From: UBA7985 sp002690455
GTDB lineage: Bacteria; Pseudomonadota; Alphaproteobacteria; UBA7985
Length of the DNA: 64,000 nucleotides
Assembly (NCBI GenBank): GCA_965662775.1
Contig: CBFIIW010000006.1
Span: 62,001-126,000 of the forward strand
Direction: 5' to 3'
Shown piece after piece: positions 51,020-59,744 of the stretch (the stretch's first letter is position 1; the number at the start of each line of letters is the position of its first letter). The position numbers were made by a program, and so were the translations under genes. The notes under the pieces were generated by a model, which ran no database searches, was not told where the DNA came from, and was given only the letters and a program-made list of their open reading frames with translations.

Positions 51020-51616
51020 CTAGCCGGGGCGCTTGAGCTCAAACGTATCCTCGACCACCGTATAATCGAAGTAACCCAGCCGCGCTGTGGTCCGCGCGTG
51101 CGCCGCGTCAAAGCGCCCGCTGAGGATCGCTGCATCGTCGATAAAGACGTGGCGCACAGACGCAATGACGAGCGAATTGCAACGCCCGGCGTCGTCGGAC
51201 TTCAGCGGAACGATTTGATCCAATTGACACTCCAGTGCGGCCAGCGCCTGTGCCACGCGAGGGGGCCTGACCTTGTGGCTCGGCGCCTTTTCCAGCCCAG
51301 CGATGGCAAACTCGTCAACCGTGGGGCCGTAATGTCCTGCACTGGCATTCATTTCATGGACGAGGTTTTCTGTCACGAGGTTCCAGACAAACTCTCCCGT
51401 AGCACGGACATTATTGAAACTGTCCTTGTGACCCGAGCTCGCAAACATAACCATATACGGGGCATCGCAGATCAGATTGAAAAAGCTATAGGGGGCCAGA
51501 TTGGCCGTACCGCCGGGCGAAAGACTGGAAATCCAGCCAATAGGACGCGGCGCGACCAATGCCTTGATTGGATTGTGCTTTAGGGCCTGATCGATCGCGT
51601 CGGGGTCAAAGTGCAT
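51020..51616 (-). CDS. Flavin reductase-like (DIM6/NTAB) domain protein
   Basis: A 198-aa flavin-binding split-barrel protein. HNPIKALVAPRPIGWISSLSPGGTANLAPYSFFN is the typical N-terminal flavin-contacting pattern, followed by PYMVMFASSGHKDSFNN and FVWNLVTENL. Members are FMN/FAD reductases or flavin-using esterase-like enzymes. The start is ATG 51616, which places GAGGAG seven bases upstream; the ATG nine bases earlier abuts it. It is divergent from a TetR gene. It is the only flavin reductase-like gene in the window and so a distant candidate for the missing HpaC partner, with no direct support. Confidence 0.85.
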   Translation of the reverse strand: MHFDPDAIDQALKHNPIKALVAPRPIGWISSLSPGGTANLAPYSFFNLICDAPYMVMFASSGHKDSFNNVRATGEFVWNLVTENLVHEMNASAGHYGPTVDEFAIAGLEKAPSHKVRPPRVAQALAALECQLDQIVPLKSDDAGRCNSLVIASVRHVFIDDAAILSGRFDAAHARTTARLGYFDYTVVEDTFELKRPG

Positions 51617-51996
51617 ATATCGCATCTCCTCTGATCACTGCAGGAGAGCACGAAAGGCAGAACGGGTACAGCGCCCCTTCCCGTCAGCGTACCGCCCTTT
51701 CCAGAATGCGAATCGAACCCTTCTCCACGGACACCTTCGGATAGATTTTCCGGTCTTATATATATTGTTTATGCATAGGTTTCGGTAAAAAAAACTGCCA
51801 AATTGTCACCCTTTGCCGCGTTGAGAGATTTTTGTCTGGATATTCTCAAGAACAGCTGCAGAAGAGTTGTCAGCAGGATCTTTCGAATTTGCGTCTGTAC
51901 GCGGATGTCGACCAATGGTTTCATGCAACAGAACCAGTAGAAAAAATAAACAGTAATTGTTGGTCTTTAACCTAGAGCAAATTTGGAGTGCCGTCA
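51617..51996. other. Divergent intergenic region, flavin reductase / TetR
   Basis: No gene in these 380 bases. An AT-rich patch around 51755-51800 (containing TTATATATATTG and TTTATGCATA) looks promoter-like. An imperfect inverted repeat AACAGTAATTGTT at 51949-51961 sits just upstream of the tetR start and could be an operator. Confidence 0.4.
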
Positions 51997-52704
51997 GTGA
52001 AATCTGTCGGTCTGAACACGATGTATCAGGAACTCGTCAGTCTCGCGCCCACTCAGCATGCGCCATCAAACCGCCGATCTAGAACCCGGAAAGACATACT
52101 GCGGGCGGCTCTTGTGCTCATCGAAATGGAAAAATCGCTGACGGTGCAGGCCATCGCCAATCAGTCGGGCGTCTCGAAACCGACAATCTATCGCTACTAC
52201 AATTCGCCAGATGAAATTGAGCGCGATGCCTTTCTTAGCGAGGTCGCCGCGGAGCGGGCTGTGACAATTTTCAATAGTGCCTCGCAAGCGCTTAAGGACG
52301 TCCCAGACATCCGTGAACGGGTTCACAGTCTTGCCGAGGCCATGCCACAGTTGATCGAAAGCAACGGCGCCTTCCTTCGGTCATTGATGGTTCAACACTA
52401 CAGGCAATCAAGTCAGCGACCGGAGTGGCTCGCCTCCCTAATCCAGCAAGTAACGGATCGCGTGCTCGAACCGGTCCGTCGACAGCTTACAGTCCAGGAT
52501 TACCGCCAACTCAGCGCCCTGCTTGCCACGTATGTGACACCGGACGGTCATCTGGTGATGGGCGATCGGGCGAAGAGCTATGGGGTCAATGCAAACGAGA
52601 GCGTCCGGCTTGCCATCGATCTGCTGCTTGATCGGTTTCTAGGGCCCGATCCACGGAGAGACGCCTTGCCGCTGAAGGCTAGCGCATCTCCTATGCAGAG
52701 CTAA
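51997..52704 (+). CDS. TetR/AcrR-family regulator
   Basis: A 235-aa regulator. The N-terminal helix-turn-helix reads RKDILRAALVLIEMEKSLTVQAIANQSGVSKPTIYRYYNSPDEI (about residues 30-75), the classic TetR DNA-binding pattern. The rest is a helical ligand domain with no recognisable ligand signature. The start GTG 51997 has GGAG eight bases upstream; GTG 51988 is an alternative. It is divergent from the flavin reductase-like gene, which it may regulate. A strong hairpin terminator follows. Confidence 0.88.
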   Translation: MKSVGLNTMYQELVSLAPTQHAPSNRRSRTRKDILRAALVLIEMEKSLTVQAIANQSGVSKPTIYRYYNSPDEIERDAFLSEVAAERAVTIFNSASQALKDVPDIRERVHSLAEAMPQLIESNGAFLRSLMVQHYRQSSQRPEWLASLIQQVTDRVLEPVRRQLTVQDYRQLSALLATYVTPDGHLVMGDRAKSYGVNANESVRLAIDLLLDRFLGPDPRRDALPLKASASPMQS

Positions 52705-52774
52705 AGGTCAAAATCGTGAGGCAGTGTCGTGGCCACAGCGGTCACTGACGCCCCTGTCTTACGCCCCTCCCCCC

Positions 52775-52817
52775 AAAAAAAACCGGACTGCAGCAGCAGT
52801 CCGGTATTTGAGTTTTC
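52775..52817. terminator. Intrinsic terminator after tetR
   Basis: A perfect 10-bp stem ACCGGACTGC / GCAGTCCGGT (52782-52805) with an AGCA loop, preceded by an A8 tract and followed by a T-rich stretch. It can end the tetR transcript and, through the A-tract, act on the other strand too. Confidence 0.85.
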
Positions 52818-52879
52818 CTAAGCAAATCGGTCTGAACGAACTTAACATTCGGAACCGAGAGCGAGCATCAGGTCACTCT

Positions 52880-53120
52880 GGTCAAATTCCAAGCAGTTAT
52901 TGTTCTATTTTTATGCTTATTTTTACAATAGCGAAAGAAAATTTGTCCCGTATAAATAATATAACAGAGTATTTTTTCCTAATTTTTCCATAGTTATAGA
53001 AATTGTTTCTATCATTTATTAAATCTATCGGCATTTTTATTTTATAGAGGCCATTTCTCTTTTGTGCTTTTTTTAAGGACTGCAAAAGTTTTATCTTTTG
53101 TAAAAATTTAAAATGTAAAA
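52880..53120. other. Strongly AT-rich non-coding island
   Basis: Direct count gives 27 G+C in 120 bases at 52921-53040, against about 60% around it. The only frame (minus, 52897-53085, 62 aa, rich in Lys/Ile/Asn) lacks a Shine-Dalgarno and is probably chance. No convincing hairpin RNA is seen. It could be a remnant of foreign DNA, an upstream activating region for the following Sel1 gene, or a nucleoid-protein silencing site. Confidence 0.5.
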
Positions 53121-53379
53121 TATCATTTCGTCAGAAACACTTGCACTAAGATGTCTATTTATGACGATACGACAAATCTATGATTGTCAATTTGTGAACC
53201 TGCTAAGCCTGACAGTCGATGAAAAAACCGTGGAAAAATGCTCCTGAGTCTCATTGAAAGCATTTTCCATTCGCGCCGTTTTGGGCAAACCAGCAATGTT
53301 ATGCCCCTTTCTGCCTTAGTCTGAGCACCAAGTGATGGCATACGACACCCTAAACCTATGGATCACCCGTGTGAGCATT

Positions 53380-54612
53380 ATGAAGACGCCGTTCTTAGCT
53401 GGCCTGTTTGTGGCCTTATCCTTCTTGTTAGCCCTACCCGCTCAAGCGCAGTTCGGGCTGTTCAAAAGCGCCCTGGTGAAAGGCGATGAAGCCTATGAGC
53501 GGGAAGACTTTGACGCGGCCTTTAGTCACTATACGCGGGCCGCGAAAAAAGATGATGCCGAAGCACACTTCAAACTAGGCCGTATGTATGAACGCGGTGA
53601 AGGGACGGAGGCCAATCCAGCGAGCGCGTTGACCTGGTACACCAAGGCCGCAGAAGCGGGTATGGCTATGGCGCAGACAAACCTCGGCGTCCTCTACGAT
53701 ACGGGTCGCGGCACGGAGGAGAATAACGTCGCCGCAGCTCGGTGGTTCCGCGAAGCGGCACGGCAAGGCAACTCTGTAGCCCAGTATAACCTCGCGCTGA
53801 TGCTCCATCACGGTGATGGGATCCCCCAAAACAAGGCACAGGCTGCTGCCCTCTATGGCAGAGCAGCTGACCAGGGATTGCCTCTGGCATTCCTACCCCG
53901 TGCTGATCTGCTCAGCGAGCTTGGTCGCTACGATCAGGCCTTCACGTCTTACCTACGGGCTGAAAATGCGGGCTCCGTGGAAGCAGCATTCAGGCGTGGT
54001 GTGCTGCTGCGCAAAGGGTTGGGAGTCGACGCGGACCCAGCTGCTGCGTTGGCGCAATACCGAAAAGCTGCCGATGCAGGTTTTCCACTCGCCCAGCAGC
54101 AACTGGGTGTGATGACCACGTTGGGAGAGCCGACACTCGGCCTCGTCTCCGATCCGGAAACGGGAATCGCTTTGCTGGAACGCGCAGGTGAACAGGGCTT
54201 TGCCCCCGCGCTGATGGAACTGGCCTACCTCTACGACAGTGAAATTTCCATAAACGATCAAATCGTTGTGGAACGCGATCTGGAGCTAGCCCTCAGCTAT
54301 CTGGTCAAGGCCGCGCAAGTGGGGAATGCCCTGGCCCAGAACGCGGCAGGCGAGCGTATCCTGATGGGTGTGGGCGTCACGGCGGATCCCATCGGCGCGC
54401 TCGACTTCTTCATCGCTGCTGCACGGCAGAACTACCCCAATGCATTCTTCAATTTGGGCCAGATGCACCAAACTGGCATCGGGCTTGAAAAGAATCTCGA
54501 AGAAGCCGCAAAGCTCTATGCCAAGGCACTTGAGCTGGGTGTTGAGGATGCGCGGCAGCCACTCGTAGACGTATGTGCGGACAATGCGTTTCCGGCCTGC
54601 TTCCTGCGCTAG
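53380..54612 (+). CDS. Exported Sel1-repeat protein (long)
   Basis: A 410-aa periplasmic-type protein. Signal peptide MKTPFLAGLFVALSFLLALP is cut near QAQ|F. It is followed by about nine Sel1 repeats of roughly 36 residues, e.g. AEAHFKLGRMYERGEGTEANPA, MAQTNLGVLYDTGRGTEENN and NAFFNLGQMHQTGIGLEKN. A C-terminal tail has two cysteines (DVCADNAFPACF), perhaps a disulphide. Sel1 arrays are scaffolds for protein contacts. The start ATG 53380 is placed by the signal peptide; the frame begins at 53332. The AT-rich island is directly upstream. Function unknown. Confidence 0.87.
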   Translation: MKTPFLAGLFVALSFLLALPAQAQFGLFKSALVKGDEAYEREDFDAAFSHYTRAAKKDDAEAHFKLGRMYERGEGTEANPASALTWYTKAAEAGMAMAQTNLGVLYDTGRGTEENNVAAARWFREAARQGNSVAQYNLALMLHHGDGIPQNKAQAAALYGRAADQGLPLAFLPRADLLSELGRYDQAFTSYLRAENAGSVEAAFRRGVLLRKGLGVDADPAAALAQYRKAADAGFPLAQQQLGVMTTLGEPTLGLVSDPETGIALLERAGEQGFAPALMELAYLYDSEISINDQIVVERDLELALSYLVKAAQVGNALAQNAAGERILMGVGVTADPIGALDFFIAAARQNYPNAFFNLGQMHQTGIGLEKNLEEAAKLYAKALELGVEDARQPLVDVCADNAFPACFLR

Positions 54613-55072
54613 GACAGTCCGGCTTTCGCGCTTGCCCTCTACGGCGCTACACGCATTTTGTTGGCCCAGTATAGCCATGAAAGCTTTGCCCTGAAGTGAC
54701 CTCGGGCCGAACTGCGTCGTTAGGCAAAACGCTGTATCATCCATTCAGGCGATTGAGATTTTTGGTGATTACTCGCTTGTTGCGGGCCGCATGATCCGTG
54801 TCGGGTCAGGTCGTAATCGCAGATGATTTGTCTTTAATAGAATTGTTCCCCGACATCCACAGCAGCACATAATGTATTGGTAACGAAAAAGCCGTATCGT
54901 GTCGCATAATAGGTGGGGAAAGTGCGCTGTCAGAACGAAGGCGTGCTGTTGGTTTTGAACCGTGTCCGTTTCCAGCTCTCCGCGAAAGACGATGTGTGCC
55001 TGCCCCCAGGGTGTCGAAGTTCGCCTTCAAACCCGGGTACGGGCGAAAACAAACGAAGAAGTAGAGATCAAA
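54613..55072. other. Intergenic region before the VWA/coiled-coil gene
   Basis: 460 bases with no supported gene. A minus-strand frame (54806-55420) is mostly antisense to the following gene and has no Shine-Dalgarno. No clear hairpin follows the Sel1 stop. The stretch 54820-54915 is relatively AT-rich and probably holds the promoter of the next gene. Confidence 0.4.
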
Positions 55073-56908
55073 ATGCAATCCTTGATGAAATCCTGGCTGT
55101 CCTTGCTGGCCCTGCTGTTGGGCAGCGCAAACGCGTTGGCCGACACCCCCGTGACACAGCAGCCCGCCCGCCTCGCCATCATCGTCGATACCTCGCGCTC
55201 CATGGTTGGGCCAACGTCGCATTCCGCACGCTCGACCTCGGCGCAGATCCGAGCGGGCCTGGCATCGTCTCTCGAGGCCCAGACATACCCGATCGAAGTT
55301 GACCTGTGGCAGTTCAATGGGCGGAACAATGCGCTCTGTACGCCCGCGCTCGTCCATGATGGCAGCCACCAACTCGACGGCTCGCTGGTAAGTAGCATCC
55401 ATGATCTTCAGATGCTGCAAGCCAGCAACGGTTTGGCGATGGACCAGCAGCGCAACCCGATCTCCGCCTCGCTCGACTTTGCCAGTAGCACGTCACCGGC
55501 GGGCATCCTGCTGATCACTGATCGCGTTAACGACTGTCACCGGACCGCCGATCGGGTCTGCGCTTTAGCTGGGGAACTGGCCATGCCGGTCCACGTTATG
55601 TCTTTCGCGGACAGTAACCGCGCGCGCGACGAATTGGCCTGCATCGCCGAAGCCTCCCATGGGACATTCATCCACGTCGCAGACGGTCGTGAGACCTTGC
55701 CGCTGATCCATGCCATGGTCACGCTGACCGTGAATCGTGCGCAGATATCTGTCGCAGAGCAGCTGAACCTCGAACTGAGCCACCACATCGAGACCCTCGT
55801 GCACAACAACGAGCAGCAGATCAAAAATAATGAGGCGCTAATTGCAGAAAACACCAACCTCACGGATCGCAATCGCGCTCTCGAACAGGAAAATGGCCTG
55901 CTCAAGGAGAAAAATGAAGCCCTGGAGTTGCGCATCGTAGAGCTGACAGATGAAAGGAATGCCCTGCGAGAAGACATCATTGAGCTAGAGAAAGAGGTCG
56001 CCCGTCTGAAACAAGCGCTGGCCGATGAAACAGAGAAAGTCGCTGTGCTTGATGAACACGTTGCTCGGCTTGTCGTCGAACGCGATGCGCTTCGCGGTGA
56101 AGTAAGCGCATTGAAAAGTGAGGTCGAGGGGCTGAAGATCGACTTGAAAGCCTGCACGATCCAGAAAATTGACCTCGAAAAGCAGCTCAGTGAGCGCCAT
56201 AAGGAGATCCTCGACCTCAGGCAAACGGTCATCTTAGCAACCAATAACTGCGAAGCCCGCATCGACATGGAACAGGCGCAGTGTCGCGTTAAGCTCGAAG
56301 ACTATACCGCTTCCTGTGATAACCAGATCGCCTTGCTCAACAAGATAATCGAAGACCAAAAGAAGCAGATCGGTACAAAGGACGTTTCGATCACGGCCCT
56401 GCACAAAGCCATAGCCGAACGAGACGCCATCATCGAAGGTTTGCGCACGGAACTCGCGGCGGCGGCTGAAGTCATCGCTGCACAAAAGGTCCAAATTGAA
56501 CACCTGCTCGAGGTTGTGGCAGGGCTGGAAGCCGCGATTGGGGAAATATCTATCGATCTGCTCAACTGCCAGAATAATCGTGATATGGCGCGAGCAGAAA
56601 CCGACAGCGCGCTGATAGAACTGAAGCAGTGCGAGGCAGAAAATCAGGAGTTGAAAGGCTATCTGGACCATTCGAATGCGCTGCTGATGTCCTGTCAGGG
56701 TGATCTGGGCGAGGCCCGGATCCATCTGAAGCATCTGTCTGAGATCAAGGCGGAAAACGAGCTTCTGCACAAGAAAGTCTCGTTCCTGTCCGATCAGTAC
56801 ACTGCCTGTCTGGCTGACAAGGCCAGCTTCTTGAGCGGTCTGACCCCATTGGTCGACAGCCACCTCGACGGAGAGGGTGTTGGTTCGGTGGAGAAGACCC
56901 AACACTAA
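55073..56908 (+). CDS. Exported VWA-domain protein with long coiled coil
   Basis: A 611-aa protein. A signal peptide (SWLSLLALLLGSANALA|D, about residue 23) leads into a von Willebrand factor A domain: RLAIIVDTSRSM carries the MIDAS D-x-S-x-S (Asp about residue 39), and ILLITDRVNDCH and MPVHVMSFADSNRARDEL complete the fold. From about residue 227 to 590 the sequence is an almost continuous coiled coil (heptads such as NRALEQENGLLKEKNEALEL), broken by a Cys-containing stretch around 375-420 (CEARI, CRVKLEDYTASCD). It is probably a periplasmic metal-dependent adhesion protein on a long stalk. The domain pairing is unusual and I know no named family. A terminator follows; the gene appears monocistronic. 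Confidence 0.85.
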   Translation: MQSLMKSWLSLLALLLGSANALADTPVTQQPARLAIIVDTSRSMVGPTSHSARSTSAQIRAGLASSLEAQTYPIEVDLWQFNGRNNALCTPALVHDGSHQLDGSLVSSIHDLQMLQASNGLAMDQQRNPISASLDFASSTSPAGILLITDRVNDCHRTADRVCALAGELAMPVHVMSFADSNRARDELACIAEASHGTFIHVADGRETLPLIHAMVTLTVNRAQISVAEQLNLELSHHIETLVHNNEQQIKNNEALIAENTNLTDRNRALEQENGLLKEKNEALELRIVELTDERNALREDIIELEKEVARLKQALADETEKVAVLDEHVARLVVERDALRGEVSALKSEVEGLKIDLKACTIQKIDLEKQLSERHKEILDLRQTVILATNNCEARIDMEQAQCRVKLEDYTASCDNQIALLNKIIEDQKKQIGTKDVSITALHKAIAERDAIIEGLRTELAAAAEVIAAQKVQIEHLLEVVAGLEAAIGEISIDLLNCQNNRDMARAETDSALIELKQCEAENQELKGYLDHSNALLMSCQGDLGEARIHLKHLSEIKAENELLHKKVSFLSDQYTACLADKASFLSGLTPLVDSHLDGEGVGSVEKTQH

Positions 56909-56913
56909 AGGGT

Positions 56914-56943
56914 CAAACGGGCTCGCATCGCACCGAGCCCGTT
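56914..56943 (+). terminator. Intrinsic terminator after the VWA gene
   Basis: An 11-bp perfect stem AAACGGGCTCG / CGAGCCCGTTT with an 8-base loop, five bases after the stop codon. The T-tract is short (TTT), so part of its effect rests on stem strength. Confidence 0.8.
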
Positions 56944-57148
56944 TCCCCCCGGATCGCTTAAGCCGGGATGGAAGCAACGACACCAAAAAGAGTCCGCGCA
57001 ACTAGCGACTACGACTCTGGGAACCTGTTGCCGCCATTGCGGCACACGTGATGAAGCTGAGAACTGGTCCAAAAATTAACTGAATAATGAGCCAGTTGCG
57101 CACTTTAGTGCATCCGTCAAAAATGTTTGTTTTTCATTAATTGAGGTA

Positions 57149-57222
57149 TGGAGGTACCGACCGGATTCGAACCGGTGTACACGGATTTGCAATCCGGTGC
57201 GTAGCCTCTCCGCCACGGTACC
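57149..57222 (-). tRNA. tRNA-Cys (GCA)
   Basis: The minus strand folds as a full cloverleaf. The acceptor stem GGTACCG pairs with CGGTACC, the anticodon stem-loop is CCGGA-TTGCAAA-TCCGG with anticodon GCA, and the T-arm is ACCGG-TTCGAAT-CCGGT. The discriminator is U and CCA is encoded in the gene (57149-57151), giving 74 bases. It lies alone between the VWA gene and pta. Confidence 0.97.
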
Positions 57223-57520
57223 TTCTGATGAGTTCAATGACTTACGGGCTGTTGCGAGAACGCGTCGAAACACCGTTTACCACTTTGGCTTAGCATGTAC
57301 CACTTTGCCCAAATCCGGGCAACCGGAGAAGGGGAAAATCGGTTTCCTTGATCCCTTTAGAGACAAGCAAAAATCGCAAAAACAGACAGCTGCATAAGCG
57401 CGTGACGACCCAGAATTTCGGCGGTGGATAGTCGGTACATGGCGGTACGAACCTGAGCACTGGTCGCAGGGACATTGCCGCGTTAAGACCTTCACCACAA
57501 AGCCAGAGGTAAAAGCAACC

Positions 57521-58534
57521 GTGATCGACCCACTCGACCTAATCCGGGATCGCGCCCGAGACACCCGACCCAGCCGCCATATTGTACTGGCCGAGGGCGA
57601 AGACCCGCGCGTGGTCGAAGGCGGCTTGCTGGCTGTCCGGGACAAGCTGGCGAAGATCACGCTGCTCGGCGATGAAGCCGCGGTCGGGGAGCAACTGAGG
57701 GCACAGATTGGCGACGCGCCAACACCGGAAGGGCTTGCCGTGATCAATCCTCGCACGTCCGAGCACAAAGGCGCGCTGGCCGATGCCCTGTTCGAGCGCC
57801 GCAAACACAAGGGCGTGGACCGCGCGAGGGCGGCACGCGACATCCTCGAACCGCTTAACTTTGCCGCTCTGATGGTTCGGACAGGCCTGGCAGACGGCAC
57901 CGTCGCAGGCGCCGTTGCCACCACCGCCGAAACCGTCCGCGCCGCGCTGCAAATGATCGGAAAACACACGGAAGCTGGTGCTGTCTCGTCCTTCTTCCTC
58001 ATGGTGCTGGACCCCTTGCGACATGGTCACAAAGCTGGTGCCTACATCTTTTCCGACGCTGGGCTGACAATCGAACCATCGATCGAAGAGCTGTCGGGTA
58101 TCGTTCAGGCGTCAGCGGATAGCTTTTCACTGCTGGTCGGTGAAGTACCCCGGGTTGCCATGCTGTCGTTCTCGACATTGGGCAGCGCCAATCACCCAAG
58201 CATCGACAAAATCGTTGCTGCACGCGACCTGGCACGGTCCGCGCGCCCGGATCTGACGATTGAGGGCGAACTACAATTCGACGCCGCCTTTGTCCCGACA
58301 GTCGCGGCGAGCAAGGCACCGGGCTCCGCCATACAAGGTGATGCTAACGTCTTTGTCTTCCCCTCCCTGGAAGCAGCGAACATTGCCTATAAAATTGCTC
58401 AGCGAATTGGAGCCGCAACGGCTATCGGCCCGATCCTGCAAGGCCTCGATCGGCCCGCAAACGACCTCTCACGCGGATGCACCGCCGAGGATGTACGCGA
58501 CCTGATCGCGGTGACAGTGGTTCAGGCGGGCTGA
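57521..58534 (+). CDS. pta: Phosphate acetyltransferase (short Pta)
   Basis: A 337-aa enzyme of the phosphate acetyl/butyryltransferase family in its short form without the regulatory N-terminal domains of enteric Pta. Motifs are ALMVRTGLADGTVAGAVATTAETVRAAL, SSFFLMVLDP, MLSFSTLGSANHPSIDKI, EGELQFDAAFVPTVAASKAPGS and the terminal ANVFVFPSLEAANIAYKIAQRIG, which together form the CoA and phosphate sites. It interconverts acetyl-CoA and acetyl phosphate. The start is GTG 57521 with AGAGG about 11 bases upstream. No acetate kinase gene is nearby. Phosphotransbutyrylase activity is a less likely alternative. Confidence 0.93.
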   Translation: MIDPLDLIRDRARDTRPSRHIVLAEGEDPRVVEGGLLAVRDKLAKITLLGDEAAVGEQLRAQIGDAPTPEGLAVINPRTSEHKGALADALFERRKHKGVDRARAARDILEPLNFAALMVRTGLADGTVAGAVATTAETVRAALQMIGKHTEAGAVSSFFLMVLDPLRHGHKAGAYIFSDAGLTIEPSIEELSGIVQASADSFSLLVGEVPRVAMLSFSTLGSANHPSIDKIVAARDLARSARPDLTIEGELQFDAAFVPTVAASKAPGSAIQGDANVFVFPSLEAANIAYKIAQRIGAATAIGPILQGLDRPANDLSRGCTAEDVRDLIAVTVVQAG

Positions 58535-58560
58535 AGCTCACCCTATCGCCCCTCCCCGGT

Positions 58561-59481
58561 TTAAAGGCCCTCTGGCTGGGCCTTGATGAAGGTACCGTTC
58601 TGCAGGTCGCGGATTGCCTCGCGCAGCTCTTCACCCGTATTCATGACAATCGGCCCATGCCAGGCCACCGGCTCCTTGAGCGGTTTACCGGACACCAGCA
58701 GGAAACGGATGCCGGTTTCACCAGCCTGTACCGTCACCTCATCTCCGCGGTCAAACTGAACCAACGTACGGTTGCCGGAGAGGTCGCGCAGGTGAAGCTC
58801 TTCGCCGTTGATCTCTTTCTCCACCCGAACGCCAAAGGGCGACGAGGCATCACGGAAACGCCCTGAACCTTCGAAGATATAGGCGAAGGCGTGGCGCTCA
58901 GTCTCGACCTTAAAGGTCTTTCGGACCCCGGCGGGCACAAAGATATCAAGGTACTGCGGATCGGCTGCAATCCCGTCAACGGGCCCACGTCGTCCCCAAA
59001 ATTCACCCACGATCACTTTTACCCGGCTACCATCATCGTCGATGACCTCTGGAATTTCCGTTGATGGCACGTCCTGATAGCGCGGCGCCGTCATCTTGAG
59101 CGAAGAGGGCAGATTCGCCCACAACTGAAAACCATGCATCTGACCGGTGTGGCTGGGTTTGGGCATTTCCTGGTGCATGATGCCACTGCCAGCTGTCATC
59201 CATTGGATGTCACCGGCGCCAAGGCTACCTTCGTTACCAAGCGAGTCGGCATGATCGACGGTCCCCGATAGGACGTAAGTAATGGTTTCAATGCCCCGGT
59301 GCGGGTGCCAGGGAAAACCGGCCTCGAACTTTTCGGGGTCTTCATTGCGGAAGTCGTCAAACAACAAAAACGGGTCAAAGGCGCTGGGGTTATGAAAACC
59401 AAAAGCGCGGTGCAGGTGCACGCCTGCGCCTTCCAGGGTTGGCTGGGCGAGGGTCTCGGATTTTACTGGGCGAAAGGACAT
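58561..59481 (-). CDS. Pirin-family protein
   Basis: A 306-aa bicupin of the pirin family. The N-terminal cupin carries the metal-ligand pattern FPWHPHRGIETITYVLSG ... HADSLGNEG and GSGIMHQEMP (His, His, His, Glu). The C-terminal cupin has VRKTFKVETERHAFAYIFEGSG and RFLLVSGKPLKEPVAWHGPIVMN. Bacterial pirins are iron-binding and some act as quercetinases or regulate enzymes; the activity here is unknown. ATG 59481 is used because AAGGAG sits nine bases upstream and the protein matches family length; the longer frame to 59919 has no support. It is convergent with pta and divergent from the DddP-like gene. Confidence 0.93.
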   Translation of the reverse strand: MSFRPVKSETLAQPTLEGAGVHLHRAFGFHNPSAFDPFLLFDDFRNEDPEKFEAGFPWHPHRGIETITYVLSGTVDHADSLGNEGSLGAGDIQWMTAGSGIMHQEMPKPSHTGQMHGFQLWANLPSSLKMTAPRYQDVPSTEIPEVIDDDGSRVKVIVGEFWGRRGPVDGIAADPQYLDIFVPAGVRKTFKVETERHAFAYIFEGSGRFRDASSPFGVRVEKEINGEELHLRDLSGNRTLVQFDRGDEVTVQAGETGIRFLLVSGKPLKEPVAWHGPIVMNTGEELREAIRDLQNGTFIKAQPEGL

Positions 59482-59744
59482 GGGTCTTGGCTCCTTGGTG
59501 TCGTTTTGACATGTGGCGATACCCGCAGTCCGACAAGGTTTCTTTTTTCGATGACCTCCGTGCGCAGATGCAACAAAGACCTGCTTTGAATGCCTCAAAG
59601 TGGCGCAGAACCCCGCAAGCATGCACTGTCTGTCGCAGCCCGGAAACTGCGGCGCAGTCAGGCAAGCCGAAGCCCCCAGCCCGCCACACATATCGCGAAG
59701 ACGTGAGGCGTTGGCCCACCCGCTACAGCCAGACAGGGGCGAAC

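Noticed and set aside
52897..53085. 62-aa Lys/Ile-rich frame in the AT-rich island
   Set aside because: AT-rich DNA gives such frames in chance translations; no Shine-Dalgarno and no recognisable protein.
54806..55420. Minus-strand 204-aa frame
   Set aside because: Mostly antisense to the signal peptide and VWA domain; no ribosome-binding site.
57277..58002. Minus-strand 241-aa frame
   Set aside because: It is antisense to the well-supported pta gene; low-complexity Ser/Arg/Ala composition is typical of a shadow frame.
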